64,000 nt of DNA from Lysobacterales bacterium. Its GTDB lineage: Bacteria > Pseudomonadota > Gammaproteobacteria > Xanthomonadales > Xanthomonadaceae. Positions 25,265 to 34,461 of this stretch are shown here, in pieces. The notes below the pieces were generated by a model. It did no database searches, was not told the origin of the DNA, and saw nothing but the letters and a program-made list of their open reading frames with translations. The translations under genes were made by a program, and so were the position numbers. The stretch lies in assembly GCA_020442465.1 (NCBI GenBank), contig JAGRJY010000160.1, positions 124,001 through 188,000 of the forward strand. Reading direction: 5' to 3'. Numbering within the stretch: position 1 is the stretch's first letter; every line of letters starts with the position of its first letter.

Positions 25265-26506
25265 ATGAAGAAGTCGAAGCCGGATCAGGGCCCAGGCAAG
25301 TCGTCGGCCTCCCGCGGCACGAGGCCGGGCAAGCCTTCGGCGAAGTCGAGCCCGAAGGCTGCCCCAAAGAGCTCGGCCCCAGCCAGGGCCGCAGTCAAGG
25401 CGTCGGTGAAATCGGCGCATGATGCTTCCGCACCCAAACTCGAAGAAGCACGATCGCGCATCGACGGCATCGACCGTTCGATCCAGGACCTGATCGCCGA
25501 GCGCGCCCAATGGGCGCGTCAGGTGGGGCAGGCGAAAGGACCGCTGAAGCCGGCGCTCGACTACTACCGGCCTGAGCGCGAGGCCCAGGTATTGCGCCGC
25601 GTCGTCGACCGCAACGACGGTCCCCTGGCCGACGACGTACTGGTGCGGCTGTTCCGCGAGATCATGTCTGCCTGTCTGGCCCAGCAGGAGCCGCTGAAGA
25701 TCGGCTTTCTCGGGCCCGAGGGCACGTTCTCGCAGCAGGCGGTGTTCAAGCATTTCGGCCACTCCGCGCACGGACTTCCCTTGACCTCGATCGAAGAGGT
25801 GTTCCAGGAAGTCGAGTCCGGTCACGCCGACTTCGGCGTGGTCCCGGTGGAGAACTCCGGACAGGGCACGATTCAATCGACGCTGGACATGTTCCTCACT
25901 TCGGGTCTGAAGATCTGCGGCGAAGTCGAGCTGCGGGTGCACCAGTACCTGCTGTCGCGCTCGGGACATCTCGAGGACGTCGAGCGGGTGTACTCGCATC
26001 CGCAGTCGCTGGCCCAGTGCAAAGCCTGGCTTCGTCAGCATCTGCCCGAGGCCGAGCGGCTGCCGCTGGTCAGCAATGCCGAGGCGGCACGACGCGCGCG
26101 GTCCTCGGACGATGCGGCAGCCATTGCCGGCAAGTCGGCGGCACACGTCTATGGGCTGAAGGTCATTGCCGGCCCGATCGAGGATCGCCCCGACAACACC
26201 ACACGTTTCCTCGTGATCGGGCGCGAGCTGTTTCCCCCTTCGGGCACCGACCGCACGTCGGTGCTGGTCTACGTGCACGACAAGCCGGGCGCCCTGTTCA
26301 ATGTGCTGCGCCCGCTTGCCGACCACGGTCTCAGCATGAACCGGATCGAATCGCGCCCGGCCCATCAAGGGCTCTGGCGCTACGCGTTCTTCATCGACTT
26401 CGAAGGGCACGTCGACGACGAACCGGTACGTCGGGCGCTGGCAGAGATCGCGGCCGATGCCTCAGAGGTCAAGATACTCGGCTCGTATCCCTGCTCGGTG
26501 CTGTGA
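25265..26506 (+). CDS. pheA: P-protein: chorismate mutase / prephenate dehydratase with basic N-terminal tail
   Basis: Bifunctional enzyme of 413 residues for phenylalanine synthesis. The AroQ-type chorismate mutase covers roughly residues 58-145 (EARSRIDGIDRSIQDLIAER). The prephenate dehydratase follows from 147 (KIGFLGPEGTFSQQAVFKHF, later NTTRFLVIG). An ACT regulatory domain with the ESRP motif (NRIESRPAHQG) binds phenylalanine. The first 55 residues are an unusual Lys/Ser/Pro/Ala-rich stretch. ATG 25265 lies 15 nt after the serA stop; an in-frame GTG at 25406 with AAGG upstream would remove most of the tail, so the true start is open. Confidence 0.94.
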   Translation: MKKSKPDQGPGKSSASRGTRPGKPSAKSSPKAAPKSSAPARAAVKASVKSAHDASAPKLEEARSRIDGIDRSIQDLIAERAQWARQVGQAKGPLKPALDYYRPEREAQVLRRVVDRNDGPLADDVLVRLFREIMSACLAQQEPLKIGFLGPEGTFSQQAVFKHFGHSAHGLPLTSIEEVFQEVESGHADFGVVPVENSGQGTIQSTLDMFLTSGLKICGEVELRVHQYLLSRSGHLEDVERVYSHPQSLAQCKAWLRQHLPEAERLPLVSNAEAARRARSSDDAAAIAGKSAAHVYGLKVIAGPIEDRPDNTTRFLVIGRELFPPSGTDRTSVLVYVHDKPGALFNVLRPLADHGLSMNRIESRPAHQGLWRYAFFIDFEGHVDDEPVRRALAEIAADASEVKILGSYPCSVL

Positions 26507-26510
26507 CGCC

Positions 26511-27620
26511 GTGAATCGCTTCGAGGATCGTGCGGTACCCGCCGTGCGCACCTTGCGCGCCTATGATCCGGGCCACGATCTGGTGGCGCTGCGTCGTGCA
26601 GCACACGCCCGGGGTCTGGTGGAGTTGGGCTCGAACGAGAATGCCTACGGATGCAGTCCTGCCGTGCGGCGGGCCGTCGAATCGTGCCTGAACGACCTGT
26701 ACCGCTATCCGGATCCGCTGGGCGGTGACCTGAAGCGGGCCCTGGCGGCCCGGCTCGGTGTCCAGGTCGGGCAGTTGCTCCTCGGCAACGGTTCGCACGA
26801 AATCCTGATGCAGTGCGCCCAGGTCTTCGCCGGCCCCGGCGACGAAGTGCTGATGGCGCAGTATGGTTTCGCCGTGTACGCGATCGCCGCACAGTGCAGC
26901 GGTGCGCGGTTGGTGATGGCGCCGGCGCTGCCGGCGGATGCTGCCATGCCGCTGGGTCACGACCTCGATGCCCTGTTGCAGCGCGTCGGACCGGCGACCA
27001 AGCTGGTGTATCTCGCCAATCCGAACAACCCCACCGGCACGGCGTTCTCCCGCGACGACCTGGCTGGCTGGCTCTCGGCCTGTCCTGCTCACGTCATCGT
27101 GGTGGTGGACGAGGCGTATCACGAGTATCGCCATGAAGCCGGCTCGGCAGTGGATCTGCTCGAGGCCCATCCGAACCTGATCGTCACCCGGACTTTCTCC
27201 AAGGCGCATGGTCTGGCTGCGCTGCGCGTCGGCTACGCCGCAGCGCACGCCGAGGTCATCGCGTTGATGGAACGGGTGCGTGAGTCGTTCAACGTCAACA
27301 TGCTCGGGCTGGCTGCGGCCGAGGCCGCGCTCAGCGACGACAACCACGTCGCCTCGGTTCGTGCACGCAATGCCGCCGAGCGGAGCAGGCTCGCCGCCGC
27401 GCTGCGTGACCTCGGCTACGACAGTTTGCCGTCGCACACCAATTTTCTGCTCGTACACGTCGGAGCACACTGCGAAACGGTCGAGCGCCAACTGCTCGCG
27501 GCGGGCGTCGTGCCGCGTCCGATGGGCGGCTACGGCCTCGCTGAGTACCTGCGCATCACCGTCGCCACGGCAGCGGAGAACGAGCGGCTGATCGAAGCGT
27601 TGACGGAGATCTCTGCGTGA
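26511..27620 (+). CDS. hisC: Histidinol-phosphate aminotransferase
   Basis: PLP aminotransferase of 369 residues, class I/II fold, of the HisC2 type usually found beside pheA and aroA. It has LGSNENAYGCSPAV near the start, the YLANPNNPTGT loop, DEAYHEY, and the PLP lysine Lys231 in RTFSKAHGLAALRVGYA. The GTG start lies 4 bp after the pheA stop. Enzymes in this position may also transaminate aromatic keto acids, which fits the pathway context. Its stop overlaps the aroA GTG (GTGA). Confidence 0.93.
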   Translation: MNRFEDRAVPAVRTLRAYDPGHDLVALRRAAHARGLVELGSNENAYGCSPAVRRAVESCLNDLYRYPDPLGGDLKRALAARLGVQVGQLLLGNGSHEILMQCAQVFAGPGDEVLMAQYGFAVYAIAAQCSGARLVMAPALPADAAMPLGHDLDALLQRVGPATKLVYLANPNNPTGTAFSRDDLAGWLSACPAHVIVVVDEAYHEYRHEAGSAVDLLEAHPNLIVTRTFSKAHGLAALRVGYAAAHAEVIALMERVRESFNVNMLGLAAAEAALSDDNHVASVRARNAAERSRLAAALRDLGYDSLPSHTNFLLVHVGAHCETVERQLLAAGVVPRPMGGYGLAEYLRITVATAAENERLIEALTEISA

Positions 27621-28924
27621 GCACCTGGAGGAGCCGACCCGGCGGTGTGCTGCGTGGCGTGGTCCGCGTTCCCGGGGACAAGTCGATTTCGCACCGATCC
27701 ATCATGTTCGCCGCGCTGGCCGACGGCACGAGCACGATCCGCGGCTTCCTCGAAGGCGAGGACACGCGCGCCACCGCAGCAGCCTTTGCCGCGATGGGTG
27801 TGCGCATCGAAAGTCCGGAGCCGGGCGTGCGCGTCGTCCACGGTGTGGGCATCGATGGCCTGAGGGCGCCGGGCCAGGACATCGACTGCGGCAATGCCGG
27901 CACCGGCATGCGGCTTCTGGCCGGCGTGCTCGCCGGACAGCCGTTCGGCAGTCGGCTGATTGGCGACGCGTCGTTGAGCAGACGTCCGATGCGTCGCGTG
28001 ACCGAGCCGCTGGGCTTGATGGGCGCCCGTATCGACACCGCGTCGGGCGCGATGCCCCCGCTCCAGGTTCATGGTGGGCGCGCACTGCAGGGCATCCACT
28101 ACAGCACGCCAATGGCCAGCGCGCAGGTCAAGTCTGCGGTGCTGCTGGCCGGGTTGTTTGCCGAGGGGGAGACCGAAGTCACCGAACCGCAGCCGACCCG
28201 GGACTACACCGAGTCGATGCTGCAGGCGTTCGGTTGGCCGATCGAGTACGGACCGGGGTGGGCGCGGTTGTCGGGAGGTCATCGGTTGCAGGCAAGGGAC
28301 ATCGATGTGCCGGCGGACTTCTCCTCGGCGGCGTTTTTCCTGGTTGCCGCGTCGATCTGCCCGGGCTCGGACCTGACCCTGCGTCAGGTTGGATTGCATC
28401 CGCGGCGATCCGGCCTGCTGCGCGCGCTTCGACTGATGGGGGCGGATATTGAAGTCGGCGCGAGTACCGATGCCGGCTTCGGCGAGGTGGCCGATGTGCG
28501 CGTACGCTACGCGCCGCTGCGGGGCATCGATGTGCCGCAGGATGTCGTTCCCGACATGATCGACGAATTTCCGTCCCTGTTCGCCGCCGCATCCGTCGCT
28601 TCGGGCACGACCCGCGTGCGTGGTGCAGAGGAACTGAGAGTCAAGGAGTCTGACCGGATTGCCGGGATGGCGTCGGCGCTTCGAAGCGTCGGCGCGCACG
28701 TGGTAGAGGCTCCCGACGGTGCGGACATCCACGGTGGCGCCCTGGAGGGTGGCGAAGTCGACAGCCTGGGTGATCACCGTCTGGCGATGAGCATGGTGGT
28801 CGCGGGGCAGGTGGCTTCGGCGCCGGTGAAGATCCGCGACTGTGCCAATGTGGCGACGTCCTTTCCCGGGTTTCTCGCCGTGGCTGAGCAGTGCGGCATG
28901 CGTGTGGACGTGCTGGCGGACTGA
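27617..28924 (+). CDS. aroA: 3-phosphoshikimate 1-carboxyvinyltransferase (EPSP synthase)
   Basis: Enzyme of 435 residues catalysing the sixth step of the shikimate pathway. Conserved elements are [18 protein letters not shown], the phosphoenolpyruvate loop [24 protein letters not shown], and the C-terminal [12 protein letters not shown] and GDHRLAMS. The GTG start overlaps the hisC stop by 4 bp. In pseudomonads a tyrA domain is fused to or placed before aroA; here neither is present. Confidence 0.97.
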   Translation: MSTWRSRPGGVLRGVVRVPGDKSISHRSIMFAALADGTSTIRGFLEGEDTRATAAAFAAMGVRIESPEPGVRVVHGVGIDGLRAPGQDIDCGNAGTGMRLLAGVLAGQPFGSRLIGDASLSRRPMRRVTEPLGLMGARIDTASGAMPPLQVHGGRALQGIHYSTPMASAQVKSAVLLAGLFAEGETEVTEPQPTRDYTESMLQAFGWPIEYGPGWARLSGGHRLQARDIDVPADFSSAAFFLVAASICPGSDLTLRQVGLHPRRSGLLRALRLMGADIEVGASTDAGFGEVADVRVRYAPLRGIDVPQDVVPDMIDEFPSLFAAASVASGTTRVRGAEELRVKESDRIAGMASALRSVGAHVVEAPDGADIHGGALEGGEVDSLGDHRLAMSMVVAGQVASAPVKIRDCANVATSFPGFLAVAEQCGMRVDVLAD

Positions 28925-28961
28925 CAGGGCGGGATGAGCGCCCGGAGTCGCTATGCTTGGT

Positions 28962-29009
28962 CCGCACAGGTCGGCCATTGTCCGTCAACGGCGGCGTCGG
29001 CCTGTGCGG
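28962..29009 (+). repeat. Structured element upstream of cmk
   Basis: CCGCACAGG (28962-28970) and CCTGTGCGG (29001-29009) are perfect complements, with an inner CCG-TCAA-CGG mini-hairpin at 28982-28991. It lies in the 140-bp aroA-cmk gap, the largest in this run of genes, and could be a processing or attenuation structure. Confidence 0.45.
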
Positions 29010-29064
29010 CCGGATGCGGCTGAAACATCGATTTCCCCACCCAGACAACGCGAGGAGCCCAGGG

Positions 29065-29793
29065 ATGACAGCCGAATCGCAGCAGGTCGATGGCGCGGGA
29101 GAGCCGGTACCGGTGCTGACCGTGGATGGTCCGTCGGGCTCCGGCAAGGGCACGATCAGTCGCGCCGTGGCTGCGCGTCTGGGCTGGCATTTTCTTGATT
29201 CCGGGGCCCTGTATCGGGCGGTCGGTGTGGCGGCGGGGTGGGAAGATGCCGATCTGGGAGACACCGAGGGCCTGGTCGCGCTGACCCACCGTACCCAGGT
29301 GCAGTTCGTGGATGATCCGGGCGGCGAGCCCCATGTGCTCATCAACGGCGTGGAGGCCACCTCGGAACTGCGCACCGAGACCGCAGGCGCCGCGGCGTCG
29401 GCCATCGCGGCCATACCGGAAGTGCGCGCAGCCCTGGTCGAGCGTCAGCGTGCGTTTCGACAGTCGCCGGGGCTGGTTGCCGACGGACGCGACATGGGCA
29501 CGGTCATTTTTCCCGACGCAGGGGTGAAGGTGTTCCTGACCGCGAGCGCTGAGGAGCGTGCCCAGAGACGCCATAAGCAGTTGAAAGACAAGGGGCTCGA
29601 CGTTACACTTGACGGTCTGCTGCGCGAGATTGTCGCGCGCGATGCCCGAGACGCGCAGCGTCCGGTGGCCCCGCTCAAGCCTGCAGATGATGCAGTCACG
29701 GTCGATTCCACCGGCGTGCCGATCACCACGGTCGTCGAGCAGGTGCTCGCCTTGGTTCCGGAATCGTTCCGCAAGTCGCACACCCCCGACTGA
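29065..29793 (+). CDS. cmk: Cytidylate kinase
   Basis: Nucleotide kinase of 242 residues phosphorylating CMP and dCMP. The P-loop is [10 protein letters not shown] (residues 21-30), followed by [11 protein letters not shown], and [19 protein letters not shown] segment [10 protein letters not shown] and the conserved [13 protein letters not shown] end the protein. ATG 29065 has CGAGGAG upstream; the frame extending left to 28891 overlaps aroA and is not conserved. The cmk-rpsA-ihfB order is standard for gammaproteobacteria. Confidence 0.96.
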   Translation: MTAESQQVDGAGEPVPVLTVDGPSGSGKGTISRAVAARLGWHFLDSGALYRAVGVAAGWEDADLGDTEGLVALTHRTQVQFVDDPGGEPHVLINGVEATSELRTETAGAAASAIAAIPEVRAALVERQRAFRQSPGLVADGRDMGTVIFPDAGVKVFLTASAEERAQRRHKQLKDKGLDVTLDGLLREIVARDARDAQRPVAPLKPADDAVTVDSTGVPITTVVEQVLALVPESFRKSHTPD

Positions 29794-29842
29794 CCCGAAC
29801 TCTAGCACCGCGTTTGCGCCGCTCGCCCGGTGGAAAGGGCGT

Positions 29843-29922
29843 CGATGCGTCGTGCATCGGCTTATTCATCCAAACCAGGCGCCTCGTGCGCCGCACAAAG
29901 GTGGGTTCGCTTCGCGCAACCC
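29843..29922 (+). promoter_or_regulatory. rpsA leader with three consecutive hairpins
   Basis: Three stem-loops follow one another: CGATGC/GCATCG (29843-29859), GGCGC/GCGCC (29878-29892) and GGGTT/AACCC (29903-29922). The ribosome site before the rpsA ATG is poor (only GGAAATC). The Escherichia coli rpsA leader also has three hairpins and a weak Shine-Dalgarno and is autoregulated by S1. The parallel is inference from layout. Confidence 0.5.
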
Positions 29923-29946
29923 GTGTGTTCAACGGAAATCAACCTC

Positions 29947-31620
29947 ATGACTGAAAGTTTTGCCGAACTGTTCGAGCAGAGCGAAAAGCTCTCCAAGCTC
30001 AAGCCCGGCGCCATCGTGACCGGCGTAGTGGTCGACGTGCGTTCCGACGTCGTCCTCGTGCACGCGGGTCTCAAGTCCGAATGCCCCATTCCGATCGAGC
30101 AGTTCCGCAATGAAGCGGGCGAGATCGACGTCGGGGTCGGCGACGAAGTGAAGGTGGCGCTGGATGCGCTGGAAAACGGTTTCGGCGAAACCGTGCTGTC
30201 GCGCGAGAAGGCCAAGCGCGCGATGGTGTGGGACGAACTGGAAGAGGCGATGGAAGCCTCGGCCACCGTGATCGGCCGCATCAGCGGCAAGGTCAAGGGC
30301 GGCTTCACCGTCGACATCAAGGACGTCCGCGCATTCCTGCCGGGCTCGCTGGTCGACGTGCGTCCGGTGCGCGACCCGGTGTACCTCGAGGGCAAGGAAC
30401 TCGAGTTCAAGATCATCAAGCTCGATCGCAAGCGCAACAACGTCGTGGTCTCCCGCCGTGCGGTGGTGGAGAGCGAGTTCAGCGCCGAGCGTGAGCAGCT
30501 GATGGAGCGGCTGCAGGAAGGTGCGATCCTGCCGGGCGTGGTCAAGAACCTCACCGATTACGGTGCGTTCGTCGACCTCGGCGGCATCGACGGTCTGCTG
30601 CACATCACCGACATGGCGTGGAAGCGCGTTCGTCACCCGTCCGAGGTCGTGGAAGTCGGTCAGGAACTGCAGGTGCGCGTGCTCAAGTTCGACCGCGAGC
30701 GCAATCGCGTGTCGCTGGGCCTCAAGCAGCTGGGTGAGGATCCGTGGGACAACATCGCCCGCCGCTATCCGAACAACACCCGCCTGTTCGGCAAGGTCAG
30801 CAACGTCACCGATTACGGCTGCTTCGTCGAAATCGAGCCGGGCGTCGAAGGCCTGGTGCACGTCTCCGAAATGGACTGGACCAACAAGAACGTCAACCCG
30901 TCGAAGGTCGTCCAGGTCGGCGACGAGGTCGAGGTCATGGTGCTGGATGTCGACGAAGAGCGTCGCCGCATTTCGCTCGGCATGAAGCAGTGCCACCAGA
31001 ACCCGTGGGAAACCTTCTCGCAGAACTTCAAGAAGAACGACCGCGTCTCCGGCCAGATCAAGTCGATTACCGACTTCGGCATCTTCGTCGGTCTCGACGG
31101 CGGTATCGACGGTCTGGTGCATCTGTCCGACATCAGCTGGAACGCGACGGGCGAAGAGATCGTCCGCAACTTCAAGAAGGGCGACGAAGTCGAGGCGGTT
31201 GTGCTGGCGGTTGATCCTGAGCGCGAGCGCATCTCGCTGGGCATCAAGCAGCTCGAGCAGGATCCGTTCGGTCAGTACATGGCCGCGAATCCGAAGGGCA
31301 GCATCCTCAACGGCACGGTCAAGGAAGTCGACGCCAAGGGTGCGACGATCGAGCTGGCCGACGGTATCGAGGGCTATATCCGCGCCTCCGACATCGCCAA
31401 GGAGCGCATCGACGACGCCACCCAGCACCTGAAGGTCGGCGACGCTGTCGAAGCCAAGTTCATGGGCATGGATCGCAAGGGTCGCACCCTGCAGCTGTCG
31501 ATCCGCGCCAAGGACGAGGCCGATCTGCGTGAAACCCTGGAGGAATACTCCAACGCTTCGGGCGGCACCACCAAGCTGGGTGCGCTGCTCCGCGAGCAGC
31601 TCGGCAGCAAGTCCGAGTAA
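29947..31620 (+). CDS. rpsA: 30S ribosomal protein S1
   Basis: RNA-binding ribosomal protein of 557 residues, as in Escherichia coli. Six S1 repeats are visible, at approximately residues 21-87, 105-171, 192-260, 277-347, 364-434 and 451-520, with repeated [21 protein letters not shown] and [21 protein letters not shown] type segments. It unfolds structured mRNA leaders on the ribosome. ATG 29947 gives the family start [13 protein letters not shown]. It is followed by a strong hairpin and ihfB. Confidence 0.98.
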   Translation: MTESFAELFEQSEKLSKLKPGAIVTGVVVDVRSDVVLVHAGLKSECPIPIEQFRNEAGEIDVGVGDEVKVALDALENGFGETVLSREKAKRAMVWDELEEAMEASATVIGRISGKVKGGFTVDIKDVRAFLPGSLVDVRPVRDPVYLEGKELEFKIIKLDRKRNNVVVSRRAVVESEFSAEREQLMERLQEGAILPGVVKNLTDYGAFVDLGGIDGLLHITDMAWKRVRHPSEVVEVGQELQVRVLKFDRERNRVSLGLKQLGEDPWDNIARRYPNNTRLFGKVSNVTDYGCFVEIEPGVEGLVHVSEMDWTNKNVNPSKVVQVGDEVEVMVLDVDEERRRISLGMKQCHQNPWETFSQNFKKNDRVSGQIKSITDFGIFVGLDGGIDGLVHLSDISWNATGEEIVRNFKKGDEVEAVVLAVDPERERISLGIKQLEQDPFGQYMAANPKGSILNGTVKEVDAKGATIELADGIEGYIRASDIAKERIDDATQHLKVGDAVEAKFMGMDRKGRTLQLSIRAKDEADLRETLEEYSNASGGTTKLGALLREQLGSKSE

Positions 31621-31627
31621 GATGCAC

Positions 31628-31655
31628 CCCGGTGCAGGCATTTGCCTGCACCGGG
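31628..31655 (+). terminator. Intercistronic hairpin between rpsA and ihfB
   Basis: CCCGGTGCAGGC pairs perfectly with GCCTGCACCGGG around a 4-nt loop, 7 bp after the rpsA stop. No U tract follows, so partial termination or 3'-end protection of rpsA mRNA is more likely than full termination. Confidence 0.6.
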
Positions 31656-31682
31656 TACTCGCTTCCAGTCGGGTGGGGTGGC

Positions 31683-31973
31683 ATGACGAAGTCTGAGTTG
31701 ATCGAAGCGCTGTCGGCCCGTCAGACACATCTGAAGTCGGACGACGTCGACATGGCGGTGAAGACCATCCTCGAGCAGATGGGTGATGCCCTCGCTGACG
31801 GCGGACGTATCGAGATCCGCGGCTTCGGCAGCTTCTCCCTGCATTTCCGTCCGCCGCGCATGGGCCGCAATCCCAAGACCGGCCAGACCGTGGCGCTGCC
31901 CGGAAAGCACGTTCCGCATTTCAAGCCGGGCAAGGAGCTCCGCGAACGGGTCAACAGCGGATCCAGCCGCTGA
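31683..31973 (+). CDS. ihfB: Integration host factor subunit beta
   Basis: DNA-bending protein of 96 residues that pairs with IhfA. The signature [19 protein letters not shown] and [10 protein letters not shown] (with the intercalating proline) is complete. The N-terminus [14 protein letters not shown] is typical. It is placed after rpsA as in most gammaproteobacteria. Confidence 0.97.
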   Translation: MTKSELIEALSARQTHLKSDDVDMAVKTILEQMGDALADGGRIEIRGFGSFSLHFRPPRMGRNPKTGQTVALPGKHVPHFKPGKELRERVNSGSSR

Positions 31974-32001
31974 TCCGGCGGGTCGTACGGCACGGAAGTC
32001 G

Positions 32002-32280
32002 ATGCGCACTCTCTCCTACCTGATGCTCGCGGTGATGGTCCTGCTCGGACTGTTGTTCTCCGCGCTCAATGACAGCGAAGTGGCTGTCGATCTGTATTTC
32101 GTCCAGTGGTCTGCGTCGCTCGGCGGTGCCCTCGTGGCGGCGCTGGTGATTGGCTTTGCGCTTGCCGGCCTGGTGCTGTGGCTGCTCGTGATCTGGCCGC
32201 AGCAGCGACAGCTGGCCAATGCGCGGCGCGCGATAGCGTCGCCCAAGACCCCGAGTCGCCACGACACGGTCGACCGGTGA
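32002..32280 (+). CDS. lapA: Lipopolysaccharide assembly protein LapA
   Basis: Inner-membrane protein of 92 residues, DUF1049 type. Two TM helices are seen: residues 3-21 (LSYLMLAVMVLLGLLFSAL) and about 38-63. The short loop NDSEVAVDLYFVQW is the family marker. LapA partners LapB in controlling LpxC turnover and LPS level. The stop overlaps the lapB GTG (GTGA). Confidence 0.92.
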   Translation: MRTLSYLMLAVMVLLGLLFSALNDSEVAVDLYFVQWSASLGGALVAALVIGFALAGLVLWLLVIWPQQRQLANARRAIASPKTPSRHDTVDR

Positions 32281-33449
32281 TCGAATACGGTTTGCTGGTT
32301 CTGCTGCTGCCTGTCGCCGCGGTGTCGGGCTGGTATGCCGGACGGCGAGGCAGCGCCCGACACGCAGGGCAGAAGGTCAGTCGACTCTCGACGACCTATT
32401 TCCGCGGTCTGAACTACCTGCTCAACGAGCAGCCCGACAAGGCCATCGAGGTCTTCCTCAAGATCGCCGAGGTCGACAAGCGCACCGTCGAGACGCAGTT
32501 TGCGCTGGGCAATCTGTTCCGCCGTCGCGGTGAGGTCGATCGTGCGATTCGCGTGCATCAGAACCTGATCGCCCGGCAGGGACTGACCGACGAGCACAAG
32601 TCCCAGGCTCTGCTCGAACTCGGCGAGGACTACATGCGCGCCGGCCTGCTCGATCGCGCCGAAACCCTGTTCTGCGACCTCGTTGCGGTGTCCCATTGTG
32701 CGCCCGACGCGCTGCGCCACCTGATCGCGATCTATCAACAGGAGCGTGATTGGCACAAGGCCATCGAACACGCCAGCCGGCTGGAGGAGGTCACCGGCGA
32801 ATCGTCGGCGCGCATGGTGGCGCAGTTCCACTGTGAACTGGCCGAGCAGGCACGTATCGCCGGCCGCATCGAAGAAGCGCGGGATCAACTCAAGTCGGCG
32901 TTCGAGGTAGAGGCCAACTGTGTCCGCGCCGGACTGATCGAAGGCAAGCTCGACATTCTCGAAGGCCAGGACGCCGCGGCCATTCGCTCGCTGGAACGGG
33001 TGGCTCGCCACGATCCAGACATCATCCCGGAGCTGCTCAAGCCGCTGATGCAAGCCTACGAGCGGCGGGAGGACTGGCACCGCGCCCGTGCGTTCCTGGC
33101 CGAAACGCTCGAACGTCACCCCGGCGTGTCGGTGCTGCTGGCGTTGACTCGATTGATCGAGCGTGAAGATGGCGCCGATGCGGCGATCGACTTCCTCACC
33201 AACCAGCTGCGTCGCCGTCCGTCGGTGCGCGGGCAGGGCGCGCTGATCGAGCTGTCACTCGCCAAGCGCCCGCAGGAAGAACGCGATGTGTTGCTCGTGC
33301 TGCGCCAGCTCTGTGACCAGCTGGTCGCCGGCGCGCCTGCCTACCGCTGCGGGCACTGCGGATTCGGTGCCCGCAGCCACCACTGGCAGTGTCCCAGCTG
33401 CAAGAACTGGGGCACCGTGAAGCCCATCCACGGGGCCGCCGGTGAATGA
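32277..33449 (+). CDS. lapB: Lipopolysaccharide assembly protein LapB
   Basis: Protein of 390 residues, formerly YciM. An N-terminal TM helix (YGLLVLLLPVAAVSGWYAG) precedes TPR repeats (YFRGLNYLLNEQPDKAIEVF and others). A C-terminal rubredoxin-like zinc ribbon has Cys358-x2-Cys361 and Cys372-x2-Cys375 (YRCGHCG and QCPSC). It acts as adaptor for FtsH degradation of LpxC, the committed step of lipid A synthesis. The GTG start overlaps lapA by 4 bp. Confidence 0.96.
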   Translation: MIEYGLLVLLLPVAAVSGWYAGRRGSARHAGQKVSRLSTTYFRGLNYLLNEQPDKAIEVFLKIAEVDKRTVETQFALGNLFRRRGEVDRAIRVHQNLIARQGLTDEHKSQALLELGEDYMRAGLLDRAETLFCDLVAVSHCAPDALRHLIAIYQQERDWHKAIEHASRLEEVTGESSARMVAQFHCELAEQARIAGRIEEARDQLKSAFEVEANCVRAGLIEGKLDILEGQDAAAIRSLERVARHDPDIIPELLKPLMQAYERREDWHRARAFLAETLERHPGVSVLLALTRLIEREDGADAAIDFLTNQLRRRPSVRGQGALIELSLAKRPQEERDVLLVLRQLCDQLVAGAPAYRCGHCGFGARSHHWQCPSCKNWGTVKPIHGAAGE

Positions 33450-34461
33450 CGGCTGGATGCTTCCCGCGACGACCGGTCTGCTGTCGCTCGCGCTGACGGC
33501 CGCGTCGATCGTCTATGCGCGGCGACGCGCCTTGCTGGATCATCCGGGGCAACGCAGATCGCACACCGTCGCCACGCCGCGCGGCGGTGGCATCGGAGCC
33601 GTGCTCGCCGTCCTGTGTGTCTGGGCGCTGGGTCACGCGACGAGTCTGCTGCCGGCGGCCGCGCCGTGGCCCTGGTCATTCCTGCTCGGGCTGCTGCTCA
33701 TCGCCGGCATCGGCTGGTGGGACGACCATCGACCGCTCTCTCCGATTTCCCGATTGGCCGTGCACGCGATCGGTGCAGCCTGTCTGGCCCTGGGCTGGGT
33801 CGAAGGCCTCGGCCCGAGCTCGTCAGTGTGGGTCCTGGGCCTGGTCGCCGTAGTGGTCACGATGGTCGCGGTGAATGCCTGCAATTTCATGGATGGCATC
33901 AACGGTCTGGCGTCGACACAGGTGGCGCTGTGCGGTGTCGCCATCGCTCTGGCGGGAACCGGCGGGCCAGGCGAGCCCAGCCTGGCGGTGCCTTTCTCGA
34001 CGGCCATGGCAGCCGCCGCGCTGGGTTTCCTGCCGTTCAACTTTCCGCGCGCCCGGATCTTTCTGGGAGATGTGGGCAGCGGATTCTTCGGCGCCGCCGT
34101 CGCGTTGATGCTGCTGCTTGCCTGGGGAGAGGATCTGGCGCCACCGGCTCTGTTGCTCTTGCTGCCATCGGCATTTCTGCTCGACGCCGGGCTGACCCTG
34201 ATGCGCCGAGTGTTCGCGGGTCGTCGCTGGTATCGTGCGCACCGGGAACACCTGTACCAGTGGCTGGTCCGAAGCGGCATGACGCACACCCGGGTTACGC
34301 TCATTTACGCGCTGTGGACGGCTTCGATGGCTGCACTTCTGCTGGCGGCGCCAGCCCAGGCCTGGCTTTGGGCAGCCGCGGCGTACGCGTTGGGCGTGGC
34401 CCTGTGGTGGCGGGGCAAACGCTGGTGTCTCGTTCGCGCGGCCCAGGGGCGCATCGCATGA
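33442..34461 (+). CDS. MraY/WecA-family glycosyl-1-phosphate transferase (WbpL-like)
   Basis: Polytopic membrane enzyme of 339 residues, with about ten TM helices, that transfers a sugar-1-phosphate to undecaprenyl phosphate and so starts a surface glycan. The family motifs are WWDDHRPLSP, NACNFMDGINGLA and ARIFLGDVGSGFFGA, plus the HxHxH-region equivalent YRAHREHLYQWL. The next gene is WbpM-like, so this is most likely the WbpL type starting O-antigen. The GTG start overlaps lapB by 8 bp, an unusual tie between LPS-control and O-antigen genes. Confidence 0.92.
   Translation: MNDGWMLPATTGLLSLALTAASIVYARRRALLDHPGQRRSHTVATPRGGGIGAVLAVLCVWALGHATSLLPAAAPWPWSFLLGLLLIAGIGWWDDHRPLSPISRLAVHAIGAACLALGWVEGLGPSSSVWVLGLVAVVVTMVAVNACNFMDGINGLASTQVALCGVAIALAGTGGPGEPSLAVPFSTAMAAAALGFLPFNFPRARIFLGDVGSGFFGAAVALMLLLAWGEDLAPPALLLLLPSAFLLDAGLTLMRRVFAGRRWYRAHREHLYQWLVRSGMTHTRVTLIYALWTASMAALLLAAPAQAWLWAAAAYALGVALWWRGKRWCLVRAAQGRIA

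Noticed and set aside
29929-31728. Open frame of about 599 codons antisense to rpsA
   Set aside because: It mirrors the codon bias of rpsA (GC-rich third positions), spans its whole length and shows no domain. It is a shadow of the real gene.
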